From Choricystis sp. odSpoLacu1 (taxonomy: Eukaryota; Chlorophyta; Trebouxiophyceae): 64,000 bases of DNA. The notes under the pieces are model-generated. The model worked only from the letters and a program-made list of their open reading frames with translations. It searched no databases and was not told the DNA's origin. The translations under genes and the position numbers were made by a program. The stretch is from assembly GCA_958009055.1 (NCBI GenBank), contig OY253653.1, positions 620,001 to 684,000 on the forward strand, read 5' to 3'. This document shows, one piece after another, positions 19,404 through 32,897 of this stretch (positions within the stretch are counted from its first letter, which is position 1; each line of letters starts with the position of its first letter).

Positions 19404-19939
19404 CGTGTGGGCTTGGTTGAGGTGAGCTGTGGGGGAGGGGCAGGAAAGAGGAAAAAGAGGGTGGGTCAGCGCAAAGACATGCGAGCCCACATGTGTGCCG
19501 CCCAGCGCCCTCAAAGACCCCGGTGCCGCCTCTTTCCACCCCACCACCGCACGCAGACCAATCCACTAGGCCGCGTGGCGGGGTGGGGCGGCGGCAGGGG
19601 GTGGCGTCAGAGGGGGAACCCGAAGCACAGGCAGCTACCCTGCGCGACGCGCGCCCCTGCGCGCATTGCCCGCCCCTGGCGGCCGCGCCCCCCTCCCACT
19701 GGCAGCCGCGCCCGCGTGTGTGGCAGGGTGGTGGCAGGCGGGTGCGTTAGTGAGGGACAGTTACGTACGTTTTTTTTGGGGGGAGGGGAAGAGAGTTTGG
19801 GGAGAAGTAGAGTGAGAAGGGTGCAAGCAAGTGCGAGACAGACGTCGCGACGCATGTGCGCGGGCGGCTTGCGGCCCCTCCGCACCCCCAAAACGCACAC
19901 ACCACAGCGCCCCGTCTCCTCCCAACCCACACACATCCC

Positions 19940-21034
19940 ATGACGACCCTGGCCACCACCCACCTGCCCCTGCACACCGACTGCGTCGCCTTCTGCCCGG
20001 CCCACCCCAGACTCCTGGCAGCCGCAGGCTACCAGCTGGACCCGACCACCCGCACCCGGGCGGGCGGTGTGTGGCTGTTTGAGTGTGGTGGAGTGGAAGG
20101 CGGAGATGACTCGGCGCTGGACCTCGCACCAGCGGGCAGCGTCGACAGTCTGCCCGGTGTCTTCGACGCGATCTGGACGCCCGCAGCGTGGGGCACCGCC
20201 GCCCCCAGCACGCTGGCGCTGGCATTGTCTGACGGCCGTGTGGAGGCGAGGCGGGTGGAGGGAGGGGAGGGAGGGTACAGTCTGCGCTCCGTGGCGTCCG
20301 TCGCGCCGGGTGGTGGTGGCGGCGACGCTGCGTCCACCCCCCTCCCTATGGCCCTCTACCTCGCCCACCACCCCACCACACCCGGCCGCACCGCCGTCAC
20401 CCTGGCCGACGGCACAGTCGCCCTGCTGGCGTGGGATGCGGGGGGGCGTGGCATCGCGACGGCCGCCACCTTCCCCGCGCACTCGCTCGAAGCCTGGACC
20501 GCGGCCTGGTGCTCTGTCAATCCCTCCATCCTGTACACGGGGGGTGATGATGCTTTTCTGTCCGCCTGGGATGTCAGGACAGACTGCACCACCCCCGCGT
20601 GGCGCGCGCCGCGGGCCGCGCACGGAGCGGGCGTCACGTCCATCGCGCCCGCTGCCACCGGCATCCTTGCCACCGGGTCCTACGATGAACACATCCGCGT
20701 GTGGGATGTGAGGTGGCCGGCTGTGCCCACCATGACGGCCGACACTCGCGCTGGGGGCGGCGTGTGGCGGTTGGCGTGGCGCGATGCAGAGACACCGCGC
20801 ACACTGCTGGCAGCCTGCATGCACGCCTCGTTTGTGGTGGCGAGAGTGGCGGGTGGATCTGTGTCTATCACCGAAACCTACACAAAGCACGGGGGCGACA
20901 ACCTAGCCTATGGCGCGGCATGGTGGGTCGGCGGCGCGGCCGACGGAGGCGAGCTGATCGCCACCGCCTCCTTTTACGACAGCACTGTGCACGTGTGGCG
21001 GCCAGCGACGCAGGATGGTGGTGTGTGCGAATAG
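19940..21034 (+). CDS. DPH7: Diphthine methyltransferase DPH7 (WD40)
   Basis: A 364-residue single-exon WD-repeat protein, the demethylase step of diphthamide synthesis on elongation factor 2. The signature stretch is YTGGDDAFLSAWDVRTD, then HGAGVTSIAPAATGILATGS and YDEHIRVWDVR, closely matching the GGDD...WD.R...LATGSYDEH...WD.R pattern of DPH7/WDR85. The N-terminus LHTDCVAFCPAHPRLLAAAGYQLD and the end (LIATASFYDSTVHVWRP) also fit. The usual yeast length is about 390. Cytosolic. Start chosen at the ATG at 19940. Confidence 0.88.
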   Translation: MTTLATTHLPLHTDCVAFCPAHPRLLAAAGYQLDPTTRTRAGGVWLFECGGVEGGDDSALDLAPAGSVDSLPGVFDAIWTPAAWGTAAPSTLALALSDGRVEARRVEGGEGGYSLRSVASVAPGGGGGDAASTPLPMALYLAHHPTTPGRTAVTLADGTVALLAWDAGGRGIATAATFPAHSLEAWTAAWCSVNPSILYTGGDDAFLSAWDVRTDCTTPAWRAPRAAHGAGVTSIAPAATGILATGSYDEHIRVWDVRWPAVPTMTADTRAGGGVWRLAWRDAETPRTLLAACMHASFVVARVAGGSVSITETYTKHGGDNLAYGAAWWVGGAADGGELIATASFYDSTVHVWRPATQDGGVCE

Positions 21035-21097
21035 TGTGTGAACAGTGTTTTCTTTGTGCAGCACCCAACGAAACCAAAAAAAACAGTCTCTCTCCCA

Positions 21098-22771
21098 TCA
21101 CGACTCCTCCACCACCACGCCCTCCCGCGCCACCGCCTCCTCCCACTCGTCCTCGCTCACCGCGTGCGGCGCCAGCCGCGCCGCCAACCCGGGCGGCACC
21201 CGCGCCCGCAGCAGGGTGCCGGACGGGAGGTAGGCTTCTGCTGCAACGACGCCATCGGAGCGTGCTGCCGCGGCCAGCGCGCCAGCATCAAAAGGGACGA
21301 GCGCGGTCACAGGAACCAGCGCACCCGCCACAGCGGCCTCCACGGCGGCAAGGAGAGCTTCCAGCCCGTCCCCCGTGTGCGCGGAGACGGGGATGGTGGG
21401 GGCGGTGCGTGCCGCGGCGACAGCGCGGACTGCAGCAGGGTCTGCCGCTGCGTCCACCTTGTTCCACACAGTGACGAGTGGGGGGCGAGGGAGGGCTTCA
21501 TCACCATCACCACCCAACACTTCATCCAAAGCAGCAGCCACGGTGGCCGACTGGGCGGCGGCGGCGGGGTGGGCGACGTCAACGACGTGCAGCAGCACGT
21601 CGGCGGCCGCGACTTCTTCCAGTGTGGCCCGAAACGCGGCCACCAGGGTCGGAGGCAGCTTGCGGATGAAGCCCACGGTGTCGGTCAGCAGGGCGGCCTT
21701 GCCGGAGGGCAGGGCGACGCGGCGGGTCAGGGGGTCGAGGGTGGCAAAGAGGGCGGCATCTGCGAGCGCGCCCGCGCCGGTCAAAGCGTTTAACAGGCTG
21801 GACTTCCCTGCTGACGTGTAACCCACCAACGCCACCACGGGCAGGCCGGCAGCAGCCCTGCGGGCTCGCGCGGCGGCTCGGTCGCGGCGCACGTCCTCTA
21901 TGTCGTCCCGCAGCGCCGCGATGCGCGCGCGCAGCAAGCGCTTGTCGACCTCTTTCTGGGTTTCACCCATGCCCTTGCTGCGGCCACCACCCTGCCGCTC
22001 CAGGTGGGTCCACAGGCGGGTCAACCTCGGCAACTGGAACTGGGAGGCGGCCAGTTCAACTTGAAGAGCGCCCTCGCGCGAGCGCGCGCGCTGCGCGAAA
22101 ACGTCGAGGACGAGGGCGGTGCGATCGACGACGCGCAGCCCCGCCGGCTCCAACGCGGCATCCAGGGCACGCTGTTGGGAGGGGGTGAGTTCGTCATCCA
22201 CGACGACCGCGTCTGCGCCCGCGGCGACCGCGGCGGCGGTGAGCGTGGCGAGGAAGCCAGAGCCAACATACGTCCGGGGGTGGGGCGACGCGAGCGGTTG
22301 GTACGTCCGCCCCACCACCTCCAACCCCGCCGTCTCGCACAACGCTGCCAGCTCGGTGAGTGAATCATCAGTCGCGTACACGCCCGCCGACTTGGCGGGG
22401 CCGGAGGGGCCAACCGCGACGAGGAACGCGCGCTCCGCGTCACCCTCCGCCCGCGCAGCCGCGGCAGCCGCGGCCTCTGCCTCCGCAGACACGTCGGGCC
22501 CGCCCGCCAGGGCTTCCGCAAAGGCTCGCAGCCGGTCGCCAGAGGCGGCGTCGGCACGTGGAGGCGGCGTGGCTGGCAGGGGCGGTGCGTCGACGTCGAG
22601 CCAGGCTTGCCACGCGGCGTCGTCGTCGGTGTCGGCATTGGCGCCGTCAGGGGGTGGCGGCTGGCGCTCGGGCGGGGGTGGGCGCTTCTTGGCGGACGCA
22701 CAGGCCGCCACCGCCGGGCGAGTCGCGCCCGGGCGGGGCGTCACGGGCCGGGCGAGGCGTGGAGCTCGCAT
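21098..22771 (-). CDS. GTPase HflX, plastid-type
   Basis: A ribosome-binding GTPase of the HflX family (557 residues, single exon). In bacteria HflX splits stalled ribosomes. The N-terminus (MRAPRLARPVTPRPGATRPAV) looks like an organelle transit peptide. The HflX-specific domain shows VVDDELTPSQQRALDAAL, VVDRTALVLDVFAQRARSRE and QFQLPRLTRLWTHLERQGGG, then GMGETQKEVDKR (usually GPGETQLE). The G domain has G1 GYTSAGKSSLLN, G2 region ATLDPLTRRVALP, G3 DTVGFIRKLP, G4 NKVD and G5 VSAHTGDGL. It starts 79 bases from the divergent hydrolase gene. Plastid location is inferred; mitochondrial is possible. Confidence 0.93.
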   Translation of the reverse strand: MRAPRLARPVTPRPGATRPAVAACASAKKRPPPPERQPPPPDGANADTDDDAAWQAWLDVDAPPLPATPPPRADAASGDRLRAFAEALAGGPDVSAEAEAAAAAAARAEGDAERAFLVAVGPSGPAKSAGVYATDDSLTELAALCETAGLEVVGRTYQPLASPHPRTYVGSGFLATLTAAAVAAGADAVVVDDELTPSQQRALDAALEPAGLRVVDRTALVLDVFAQRARSREGALQVELAASQFQLPRLTRLWTHLERQGGGRSKGMGETQKEVDKRLLRARIAALRDDIEDVRRDRAAARARRAAAGLPVVALVGYTSAGKSSLLNALTGAGALADAALFATLDPLTRRVALPSGKAALLTDTVGFIRKLPPTLVAAFRATLEEVAAADVLLHVVDVAHPAAAAQSATVAAALDEVLGGDGDEALPRPPLVTVWNKVDAAADPAAVRAVAAARTAPTIPVSAHTGDGLEALLAAVEAAVAGALVPVTALVPFDAGALAAAARSDGVVAAEAYLPSGTLLRARVPPGLAARLAPHAVSEDEWEEAVAREGVVVEES

Positions 22772-22850
22772 CAGTGAGAGTAAAAACGTTGTGTCGAGTA
22801 GTGAGGGTGAGCCCCAAAACACACACAACCCGCCCTCTCTTTTGCCCCCG
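22772..22850. promoter_or_regulatory. 79-bp divergent promoter (HflX / YheT-type hydrolase)
   Basis: The whole space between two opposite start codons. It contains CACACACAAC and a CCCGCCCTCTCTTTTGCCCC pyrimidine stretch. There is no TATA-like box. Confidence 0.55.
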
Positions 22851-24306
22851 ATGCGGACCACACGCCCAGCACCAACGCTGCGCGTTGGCCGCACACCAAT
22901 GCGTCCACCAACCACCCGTCGCGCCGTCCCCACCGCGGCCGCCGCGTCGCTGGCCGCGGCGGCCGCAGCGACTGTGGCCGTCACGCCTCCCCCTCTGCTG
23001 GTGGCGGCGGTCGCGGTCGCCGCCTTGGCAGCCCTGATGGCGACATCCACCGTGGACGAGCTCCCGACCGTGACGCCGCCAGCCACACGGTTCATGGCCA
23101 ACGTTCTCTCACGCGTGCCGTCGCTGGCCACCCGCGCGCGCACACCGCGCGGCCTGGCCAACGGCCACGTGGAGACCATCTTTGCCGCGTTTGCGAGGAA
23201 GGGGCCGGGTGTCGAGTACGATCGCGAACTAGTGAAAACTGGGGATGGCGGTACGGTGGCGCTCGACACGCCGCGCGCGCCGCTCGGTGCCTCTGCACCG
23301 CCCCTGCCCGACGACGCGCCCGTGTTGATCGTGCTTCCCGGTCTCACGGGCGGCTCCCACGATGCCTACGTCCAGCACCTGGCGGTGGAGGCGGCACGTG
23401 CGGGGTTGAGGACAGTCGTGTTTAATTCGCGAGGGACGGGGGACGGCCCTGTGACGAGCGCCCAGTTTTACTCGGCCTCGTTCACGGGGGACATGCGGTG
23501 AGTGTGGGAAAGAGAGTGTGTGTGTGTGTATGTGTGTGTGCCTGGGCTGCCGTTGTTATGCGTGTTCTGACACTGCACCCATTTCAACCCACAACAGCAC
23601 CGTCGTCGCCCACCTTTCCGCCCGCCACCCGTCCTCCCCCCTCGTGGCAGCTGGCTACTCCCTGGGCGCCAACATCCTGGTCAACTGTTTGGGTGAAGAA
23701 GGCGCCTCCTCTCCCGTCGTCGCCGCAGTCTCAATGTGCAACCCCTTTGACCTGCCGCGCGCGGACGCCGCGTTTCAGCAAGGCTTCAACCGCATCTACG
23801 ACTACAATCTGGGCGCCAACCTGCGCCGCATCTTTCTGCAGCATGCCGCGCTGTGGACGGATGTGGGGGCCCCGTTTGATACGGCGCGCGCGGCGACGGC
23901 GAAAACCATTCGCGATTTTGATGACGCCATCACGCGCGTGTCGTTTGGGTTTCCTTCTGTCGATGCCTACTATGCCGCCTCCTCCTCCGCCTTGGCCATA
24001 CCCAAGGTGCGGGTGCCGTTGCTGTGCCTGCAAGCGGAGGACGACCCGATCGCGCCGATCGAGGGTGCGCCGCGGTCGGAGATCGAGGCAAACCCCGCCA
24101 CCATACTCGCCGTCACACGGCGGGGCGGCCACCTGGGCTGGTGCTCGGGCCCGGGCGGCCCCACGGCCGCCCCCTGGTGCGATGGGCCTGCAATTCAGTT
24201 CCTGTACAGCGCGCTGCTGGAGTTGTATCGCGATGGCGTGCTGCCGCCGCGCGGCGCGGCGCGCGCGGCGCGCGAGCGTGAGGAAAAGGTGGCGGCGTGG
24301 TCGTGA
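22851..24306 (+). CDS. Alpha/beta hydrolase, YheT/EMB8/ABHD1-3 family
   Basis: A 451-residue esterase-like protein. Exon 1 is 22851-23497 and exon 2 is 23598-24306 (codon CG|C). An N-terminal basic stretch and a hydrophobic segment (PPPLLVAAVAVAALAALM) suggest membrane or organelle attachment. The family start TRFMANVLSRVPSL...LANGHVETIFAAF is present. Catalytic parts: oxyanion region VLIVLPGLTGGSHDAYVQ, NSRGTGD, nucleophile elbow AAGYSLGANIL (Ser), acid in LCLQAEDDPIAP, and His in TRRGGHLGWCSG, all intact. The ABHD1/2/3 and plant EMB8 family acts on lipids or acyl esters; substrate not known. Confidence 0.9.
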
Positions 24307-24357
24307 GATTTTGTGTGGGAGAGAGAGGGTGTAGAAACAACGTCATGGTGTGGGTAA

Positions 24358-26037
<1,680 letters not shown>

Positions 26038-26222
26038 CAAGGGAGGAGAGTGTGTGTGTGAAAAGGAGAGGTTGGTCGCTGTGCGTGTTTACAGGCACGT
26101 TTTTTTTGTGTTGGCGGGGAGGGTGTGAACAGGGCGTCGCTGTTAGGAGGGAAAAAAAAATGAAACGAAAGCAAGAAAAGCAAACGACGCGGTTTCCCTC
26201 CTTCCCCCCTCCCTCTCGCTCC

Positions 26223-27722
26223 TCACTCCTTGGCGTCCGCGATCCCGTCCGGCCCAATCGCAAACGTGGCGTCCCGCTCCGGCAGCGAGGGCGACGCCAC
26301 AATCTTGGCCATGCGCGTCTCCCCCCGCCCCTTCTTGAGCCACAGGCGCGTCGTCGACGCGTGCGCCATGATGTTGCCCCCGATTGGTTTGACCGAGGGC
26401 CCCGCAAACATGGCGCCACCATCCAGGTTGGCGGCCACCACCTGGTTGGTGACGACGACGGCACACCCAAACTCGTCCGCCAGGCGCTGCAGGGAGCGCA
26501 GGAAGCGGCCCAGGTGGATTTGGCGCGCCGACAGTTCGCCGCGCCCGTTAAACTCGGTGCGGTACAGCGCGGTCACCGAGTCCACGATGATCAGCGCAAA
26601 CCGGGCCTCCGCCATCATGGAGGCGGCCGCCAGCAGCAGCTGGCCCTGGTGGTCGGTGTTGTGCGCGCGCGCGTACGCGACGTTGTCCAGCACGTCGGCC
26701 GGGTTGAGCCCAAACCGTTCCGCAATCGCCACCAGGCGCGCCGGCCGGAACGTGCCCTCGGTGTCGATGTACAGGGCTTTGCCTTCGCCCCCCCCCATGT
26801 CGGCGGGCAGCTGGCACGTCACGCACAGTGTGTGGCAAAGCTGCGTCTTGCCGCACCGAAACTCGCCGTAGATTTCGGTGATGCTCCCCGTCTCCAGCCC
26901 GCCCTCCAGAATGGTGTCCAACTCTTTGGACCCCGTGATGACGGTGATGAGGTCAGACCGCTGCTCCGCCACGACGGAGGCGGTGGTGAACCCCATCGGG
27001 CACAGCTTCCACGCTTCCTGCTGCATCTTGATGACTTTGGCCTCCGAGATGCCCTTGATGAGGCACAGCTCCTTCTTGGTGGAGTGAGCCAGGCACTCGA
27101 CGGTGTTGACGCCGCCTTCTTTCAGTTTCTTGATGTCGGCGGCCGCGACGCCAAGCTCCTGTTGTTGTGTGAGGGAGGGGTGGGAGTGTTGGAGGGTCGG
27201 GTTTCTGATTCTGTCGCTCCGCGTGCCCCGCTCCCTGTTGCCGCATAGCACCAGACAGTGTGTGGCAACGTGTACAGTGAGGGGGAGGGGGAGGAGGGCG
27301 CCCGGCGGCGGGGCGCACACCCCGTTTTTCGGCGCGCCACGCTGTGCGCGATGTGATGGCGCGCCCACACAGCCGCGCGCGCTGGCAGTCCGGCCGTCGC
27401 CTCGGACCCGCCTCGTATGGTGGCGGCGAGTTATCCATGTGTGTCCGAGGTGCGAGACCAGGCAGGCGGGCCCTGGGGAGGCGAGGGGGGCGGGCGCGCG
27501 CAGAGGTCCGGGGGCGCGCATGCGACGCCAGGCTGCCCGGCGCCTCGAACGCAGCCGCCGCCCCCCAACGCCCACGCACACGCAACACACACGTCTCTCC
27601 ACACCCTCTCCTTCTCTCCCTCCACTTGCCTGCAGCTTTTCGATGGGGTAGGGCCCCGCCTGCTCCTCCATCGCGTCGCACTCGACCGCCGCGGCGGGCG
27701 CTTCCTGGAGCGCGGTGGCCAT
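26223..27722 (-). CDS. RAD51: RAD51 recombinase
   Basis: The eukaryotic RecA-type strand-exchange protein, 342 residues (human 339). Exon 1 is 27630-27722 ([10 protein letters not shown]...PIEKLQ) and exon 2 is 26223-27158 ([16 protein letters not shown]...). Seen: the helix-hairpin-helix N-domain ([13 protein letters not shown]), Walker [22 protein letters not shown], Walker [14 protein letters not shown], the L1/L2 region [26 protein letters not shown], and the C-terminal DGIADAKE. The frame demands that exon 1 end in CTGCAG followed by GCAAGTGG. This is a GC-AG intron with the classic GCAAGT donor, since no GT nearby keeps the frame. Divergent from GPC1. Confidence 0.96.
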   Translation of the reverse strand: MATALQEAPAAAVECDAMEEQAGPYPIEKLQASGGREGEGVERRVCCVCVGVGGRRLRSRRRAAWRRMRAPGPLRAPAPLASPGPACLVSHLGHTWITRRHHTRRVRGDGRTASARGCVGAPSHRAQRGAPKNGVCAPPPGALLPLPLTVHVATHCLVLCGNRERGTRSDRIRNPTLQHSHPSLTQQQELGVAAADIKKLKEGGVNTVECLAHSTKKELCLIKGISEAKVIKMQQEAWKLCPMGFTTASVVAEQRSDLITVITGSKELDTILEGGLETGSITEIYGEFRCGKTQLCHTLCVTCQLPADMGGGEGKALYIDTEGTFRPARLVAIAERFGLNPADVLDNVAYARAHNTDHQGQLLLAAASMMAEARFALIIVDSVTALYRTEFNGRGELSARQIHLGRFLRSLQRLADEFGCAVVVTNQVVAANLDGGAMFAGPSVKPIGGNIMAHASTTRLWLKKGRGETRMAKIVASPSLPERDATFAIGPDGIADAKE

Positions 27723-27755
27723 GGTGTGTGTGCGTGAGAGAGAGATAGTGCGTGC

Positions 27756-27757
<2 letters not shown>

Positions 27758-27790
<33 letters not shown>
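27758..27790. repeat. (GT)n microsatellite in RAD51/GPC1 promoter
   Basis: About 15 GT units, preceded by GTGCGTGCGT, between the start codons of RAD51 (27722, -) and GPC1 (27903, +). Confidence 0.85.
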
Positions 27791-27791
<1 letters not shown>

Positions 27792-27902
27792 TGCGCGAGG
27801 AGAGGGCCGCGCGCAGAAACCAGTTAGGAGTGTGAGAGGGCTGTGGTTTCGAGTGCAGCGTCGTCTTCGTTCCGCGCAGAGCACCTCTCGCGCGCGCGCC
27901 CG

Positions 27903-29003
27903 ATGGCGACCGCCGCCGTCGCCCTCCCCTCCCACGCGGGTGTCGGGGGTGTCGGGGCACCCCTCGCAAGCCCCTCCCGCCCCACCCGCCCCACGCGCGC
28001 GCGCCGCCCCCCCACCGCCCCCCCCGCCGCGCGCGCGGCACCCACGACCTCGTCCGCGGCCGCCCTGGCCACCGCGGTCGCGGGCGGCCGCGCTGCAGCC
28101 CACACATGGACATTGTCCCTGATGGCGTTAACGGCGGCCGCCGTCACCCTGGGCGCGGCGCCCTGGACTGGCGCGCCCTTGTTTGTCTTGTTCGCGCTCA
28201 CCGCGCTGCCCCACCGCGCGCTGTCGTTCATATCCAAGCGGTGGGGCTTCTTTCTGGCCGACTTTTGTTATGCTGCCAATGTGCTGGTGCTGGGCGTTGT
28301 GGTAGCGGCGGCAGCAAGAGACACCACCACCATCTCCCGCGTCGAGCGCGTCGCGGCCGCGCTGGCAGACGGCCCCTTGTCCGGCGCCCTCCTAGCGTGG
28401 CAGTGTGCGTATGGTCCCTCCCTCGACCACAGTGTGTCTGTGTTGGTGCACGTCCTGCCCGGCCTGGCCCTGTTTGCGCGCAAGTGGCACACGAGCGTGC
28501 CGGCCTCGATCCCCGCCCCGCTCGCTACCTTGGCACGCGGCGGCGGCCCCCCACCCCCGCCCGTGACTTTGATGGACGCGATCACAGACGGCGTCCTGTT
28601 GCCCATGGTCTTCTACGGCGCCTGGCAATTGTTTTATTTCATCTTCGTCCACCTCGCGTATGGCCGCTTCATCGTGACCCACCGCTACGACACATCCTAC
28701 CGCGCCCTGGCCCGCCGCACCGCGGCCGTCCACTCTGTGTGGGGGTGCATCGTGCGGCGTGGGTCGCCGACGCGGCGGATCGTGGTGTACGGCGCGCTGC
28801 AGGCCGCGTTCACGGCAGGGTGGCTCGTCGCCGTGCTGCCCGCCACCGCGGCCTCCATCTACCCACTGTCCCTGGCCTGGCAAGCGATCAAAGTAGCACT
28901 TCCGCTGTACTATGGCGCCCTGCACTCGCTGGACAGGGCGCCGCGGCGCGCGGCGGCGCGCGCGTTGGCGGCGGACGGGCGGTGGATGGAAAAAAAGACT
29001 TGA
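27903..29003 (+). CDS. Glycerophosphocholine acyltransferase, GPC1/DUF2838 type
   Basis: A 366-residue multi-pass membrane protein (about 8 hydrophobic segments), single exon. Seen: the family signature [16 protein letters not shown], then [72 protein letters not shown] and [22 protein letters not shown]1 enzymes of yeast and plants acylate glycerophosphocholine with acyl-CoA at the ER to make lysophosphatidylcholine. The N-terminal about 70 residues are Pro/Arg/Ala-rich and poorly conserved. Confidence 0.85.
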   Translation: MATAAVALPSHAGVGGVGAPLASPSRPTRPTRARRPPTAPPAARAAPTTSSAAALATAVAGGRAAAHTWTLSLMALTAAAVTLGAAPWTGAPLFVLFALTALPHRALSFISKRWGFFLADFCYAANVLVLGVVVAAAARDTTTISRVERVAAALADGPLSGALLAWQCAYGPSLDHSVSVLVHVLPGLALFARKWHTSVPASIPAPLATLARGGGPPPPPVTLMDAITDGVLLPMVFYGAWQLFYFIFVHLAYGRFIVTHRYDTSYRALARRTAAVHSVWGCIVRRGSPTRRIVVYGALQAAFTAGWLVAVLPATAASIYPLSLAWQAIKVALPLYYGALHSLDRAPRRAAARALAADGRWMEKKT

Positions 29004-29204
29004 GAATTTTTTGTTTTCATTACTTGGGGGCTAGCAAAACTCGTTAACTGTGTTGTGTAAGCATGATCGTAAAATCAAGCGGGGTGAAGAGCTCAGGGTC
29101 GCGAACGACAAAAACAGAACCCCACACGCGATTTTCGAGCGCGCTCCTTTTTACCAGCGCCTCTCCTCTTTCCCCCACCCCCCTTTCCCCTCACTCCCGC
29201 CGCC

Positions 29205-31112
29205 ATGCGGGTTGCTGGCTCCTTGTGTCGGTACGCTGCCGCTTTGATTGGGGCTGGGGCGGGCTATCGCGCCCACACGCAGCGAAAACCCTCTCACATC
29301 AAGCGCGCGCGAACAAAAGACCCTCGTCCTCAACAGCACCTCCCCACCCCTCCCTCCCTGCCCCCAGCCCGCCCCCCGCCACCTCGGCGCGCGTGCATGC
29401 TCGTCCCGTGCTGCGTACGGGCAGGCCGGCGCCCGCTGTAGAGGCGCGCTTAGCTCCGCATGTGCCGCGCGCGGCGTCGTTGGACGGTGAGAGTTTTGTT
29501 TTTTTTTTGTTTGGCGTGGTGTCGCCGGCATGCGGGCAGGAGAGACGCGACGAGGGTGTGTGTGCTGGCACGAGTGGAAGAGTGGAGAGAGGAGGAGGGG
29601 CCGGGGCTGCCCTTTTCCTTTCTTCGTCCCCGGGGCGCGCACGACGACGACACGGCGCCGCTCTCCTTGCTCTCTCGCGGCACTCACAAACCCACCCCAC
29701 ACCCCACTCCCTCCTCCCACACAGCCCCCGCCCCTGCCGACGACCCTCCCTCGGGCGCCGTCCTGCAGGAGGAGGACGGCAGCGTCACCGTGCGCGACGA
29801 CCTGGACGCGCTGCTGACCGTCCTGCCCCCCGACGTCCGCCACACGCTGGCCACCCACCCGCGGCGCGCCACCCTGCTGGAAGTCGTGCTGGACTTGGGG
29901 CGGAGGCCCGAAGCCCGCTTCCTGGGGGAGGGCGGCAAAGAGTGGCTGCGCGAGGCGGAGGTCACGTCGGCCGACCTTCTCGCCGCCGAAGCCGCTGTGG
30001 GCGAGTTCGGCGGCGACAACCGGGCCGGCGTCCAGGGCACCCTGCACCGCATCTCCGCCATCCGCAACCGGAGGGGGGCTGTGATCGGGTTGACGTGTCG
30101 TGTCGGGCGCGCGGTGACGGGCCACATCTCCCTCATCCGAGACATCCTGCCCGTCCCCAACTCCGTCCTCTTCCTCGGCCGCCCCGGCGTCGGCAAGACC
30201 ACCGTCATCCGCGAGATGGCACGCGTGCTGGCGGACGAGCTGGGGCGGCGCGTGGTGATTGTGGACACGTCGAACGAGATCGGGGGCGACGGCGACGTGC
30301 CGCACCCCGCGATCGGGGGCGCGCGCCGCATGCAGGTGCCCGACCCCTCCCAACAGCACCGAGTCATGGTGGAGGCGGTGGAGAACCACATGCCCGAGGT
30401 GGTGATCGTGGACGAGATCGGGACGGAGGCCGAAGCGCTCGCGTGCCGCACAATCGCGGAGCGCGGAGTGCAACTCGTCGGCACCGCGCACGGCCAGGTC
30501 CTGGAAAACTTGATGAAGAACCCCACCCTGTCCGACCTGGTGGGCGGCATCGCGTCCGTCACCCTGGGCGACGATGAAGCGAGGGCGCGCGGCACTCAAA
30601 AAAGTGTGCTCGAGCGCGTCGCGCCGCCCACGTTCCCGCTCGTTGTTGAGATGCGTGAGCGCGCCCTCTGGGTCGCTCACTGGACGGAGGACTCGGTCGA
30701 CGCCCTGCTGCACGGCAAGACGCCCATCGTGCAGGTGCGGACGCGGTCGGCGAGTGACAAACGGGATGTGGGGGTGGACGAAGTTCGGTATGATGCAGTC
30801 GAAGGCCTCGTCGCGGCCGCGCGCGCGGCGGCCGACGCGGCGGCTGGGGGTGGTGGCGCGGCCGCCGGCGCCACCACCGGCGCCACTCCGGCCACCGACT
30901 TCCCCGTCACCGGCGACGCCGACGTGGGCGGCGTGGGCTGGGACGGCGACGGCACCGGGTGGGCCGCGCGCGTGGCGGCAGGGTCCCACGTCGACGCTCT
31001 CGCCGGCCTGGCCGCCGCCTCCGACGCCGCGCCGGGTCCCCCACGCGCGGGGTGGACGTTGGTCAACGGCACGGGGGCCGGGCGCCGCGGCAAGCGCCGG
31101 GGCAAGGGCTAG
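29205..31112 (+). CDS. Ycf45/SpoIIIAA-like AAA ATPase, plastid-type
   Basis: Nucleus-encoded relative of the Ycf45/SpoIIIAA ATPases of cyanobacteria and plastids; function poorly known. My exon model is 29205-29230, 29368-29486 and 29725-31112 (510 residues). It gives an Arg/Pro/Ala-rich transit peptide (MRVAGSLCRPPPATSARVHA...). Other starts in the region do not keep the frame. ATPase motifs: LFLGRPGVGKTTVIREMAR (Walker A), VVIVDTSNEIGGDGD, PEVVIVDEIGTEAEA (Walker B), GVQLVGTAHGQVLENLMKNP and LSDLVGGIASVTLGD. After the core comes a domain VAPPTFPLVVEMRERALWVAH and an Ala/Gly-rich tail ending RRGKRRGKG. The core is confident; the first exon less so. Confidence 0.85.
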
Positions 31113-31691
31113 GAGAGAGGGGTAGAGAGAGTTTTTTCTCTGGGGAGGCACACAATCCAGTAGCCGAAAACAACATGAATCCACTCGGGGGGAGGCGCAC
31201 GCGCGCGCACTCTGTACCACTAGCTTGGTTGAGCGCAGAGAGAGAGGGAGGGAGTGATCCACATCCTGTTGTAAAAAGAGAGAGGCAAAAAACGGATGGT
31301 TTTTTTCGTGAGGAGCGTGGGGAGCGTGGCGGGACGAAGAAAAAAGCGCTGCTTGGTTTACACGCGCGCGCAAAACTCTCCGCCGCCCACGCCACCACCA
31401 CACAGCAGAAAAGAAAGGGGAAAGGAAAGCACAAGGGGTGTGTGCGGGACGACAGGTGTGAAAATGCAAAAAAGGTGGAGCGGGACCCCCCGCCGCCGCC
31501 GCCACGAGCTCGGCGTCGGCGGCGGCAGCCCGGGCGCGGGCTTCACCGCCTCCTGGGGAGGCGGTGGGAAGGGGTGGCGGGGGGAAGGGGTGGCGGGGCT
31601 GGAGGGGTGAACAAACGCGGTTTTAACGCGGTTCTGCTTCCACCACCTCCGCCCGCCGCCCACCGCCCACCGCCCACCGCAAGTAGCAAAA

Positions 31692-32897
<1,206 letters not shown>

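Noticed and set aside
26800..26880. RAD51 Walker A reads GEFRCGKTQ instead of GEFRTGKTQ or GEFRSGKTQ
   Set aside because: This position varies among RAD51 proteins and the catalytic Lys and Thr are kept, so it is not evidence of lost function.
29041..29062. TGTAA motif after GPC1 as the green-algal polyadenylation signal
   Set aside because: It occurs after this gene but I did not find it consistently after the others, so it is not strong evidence.
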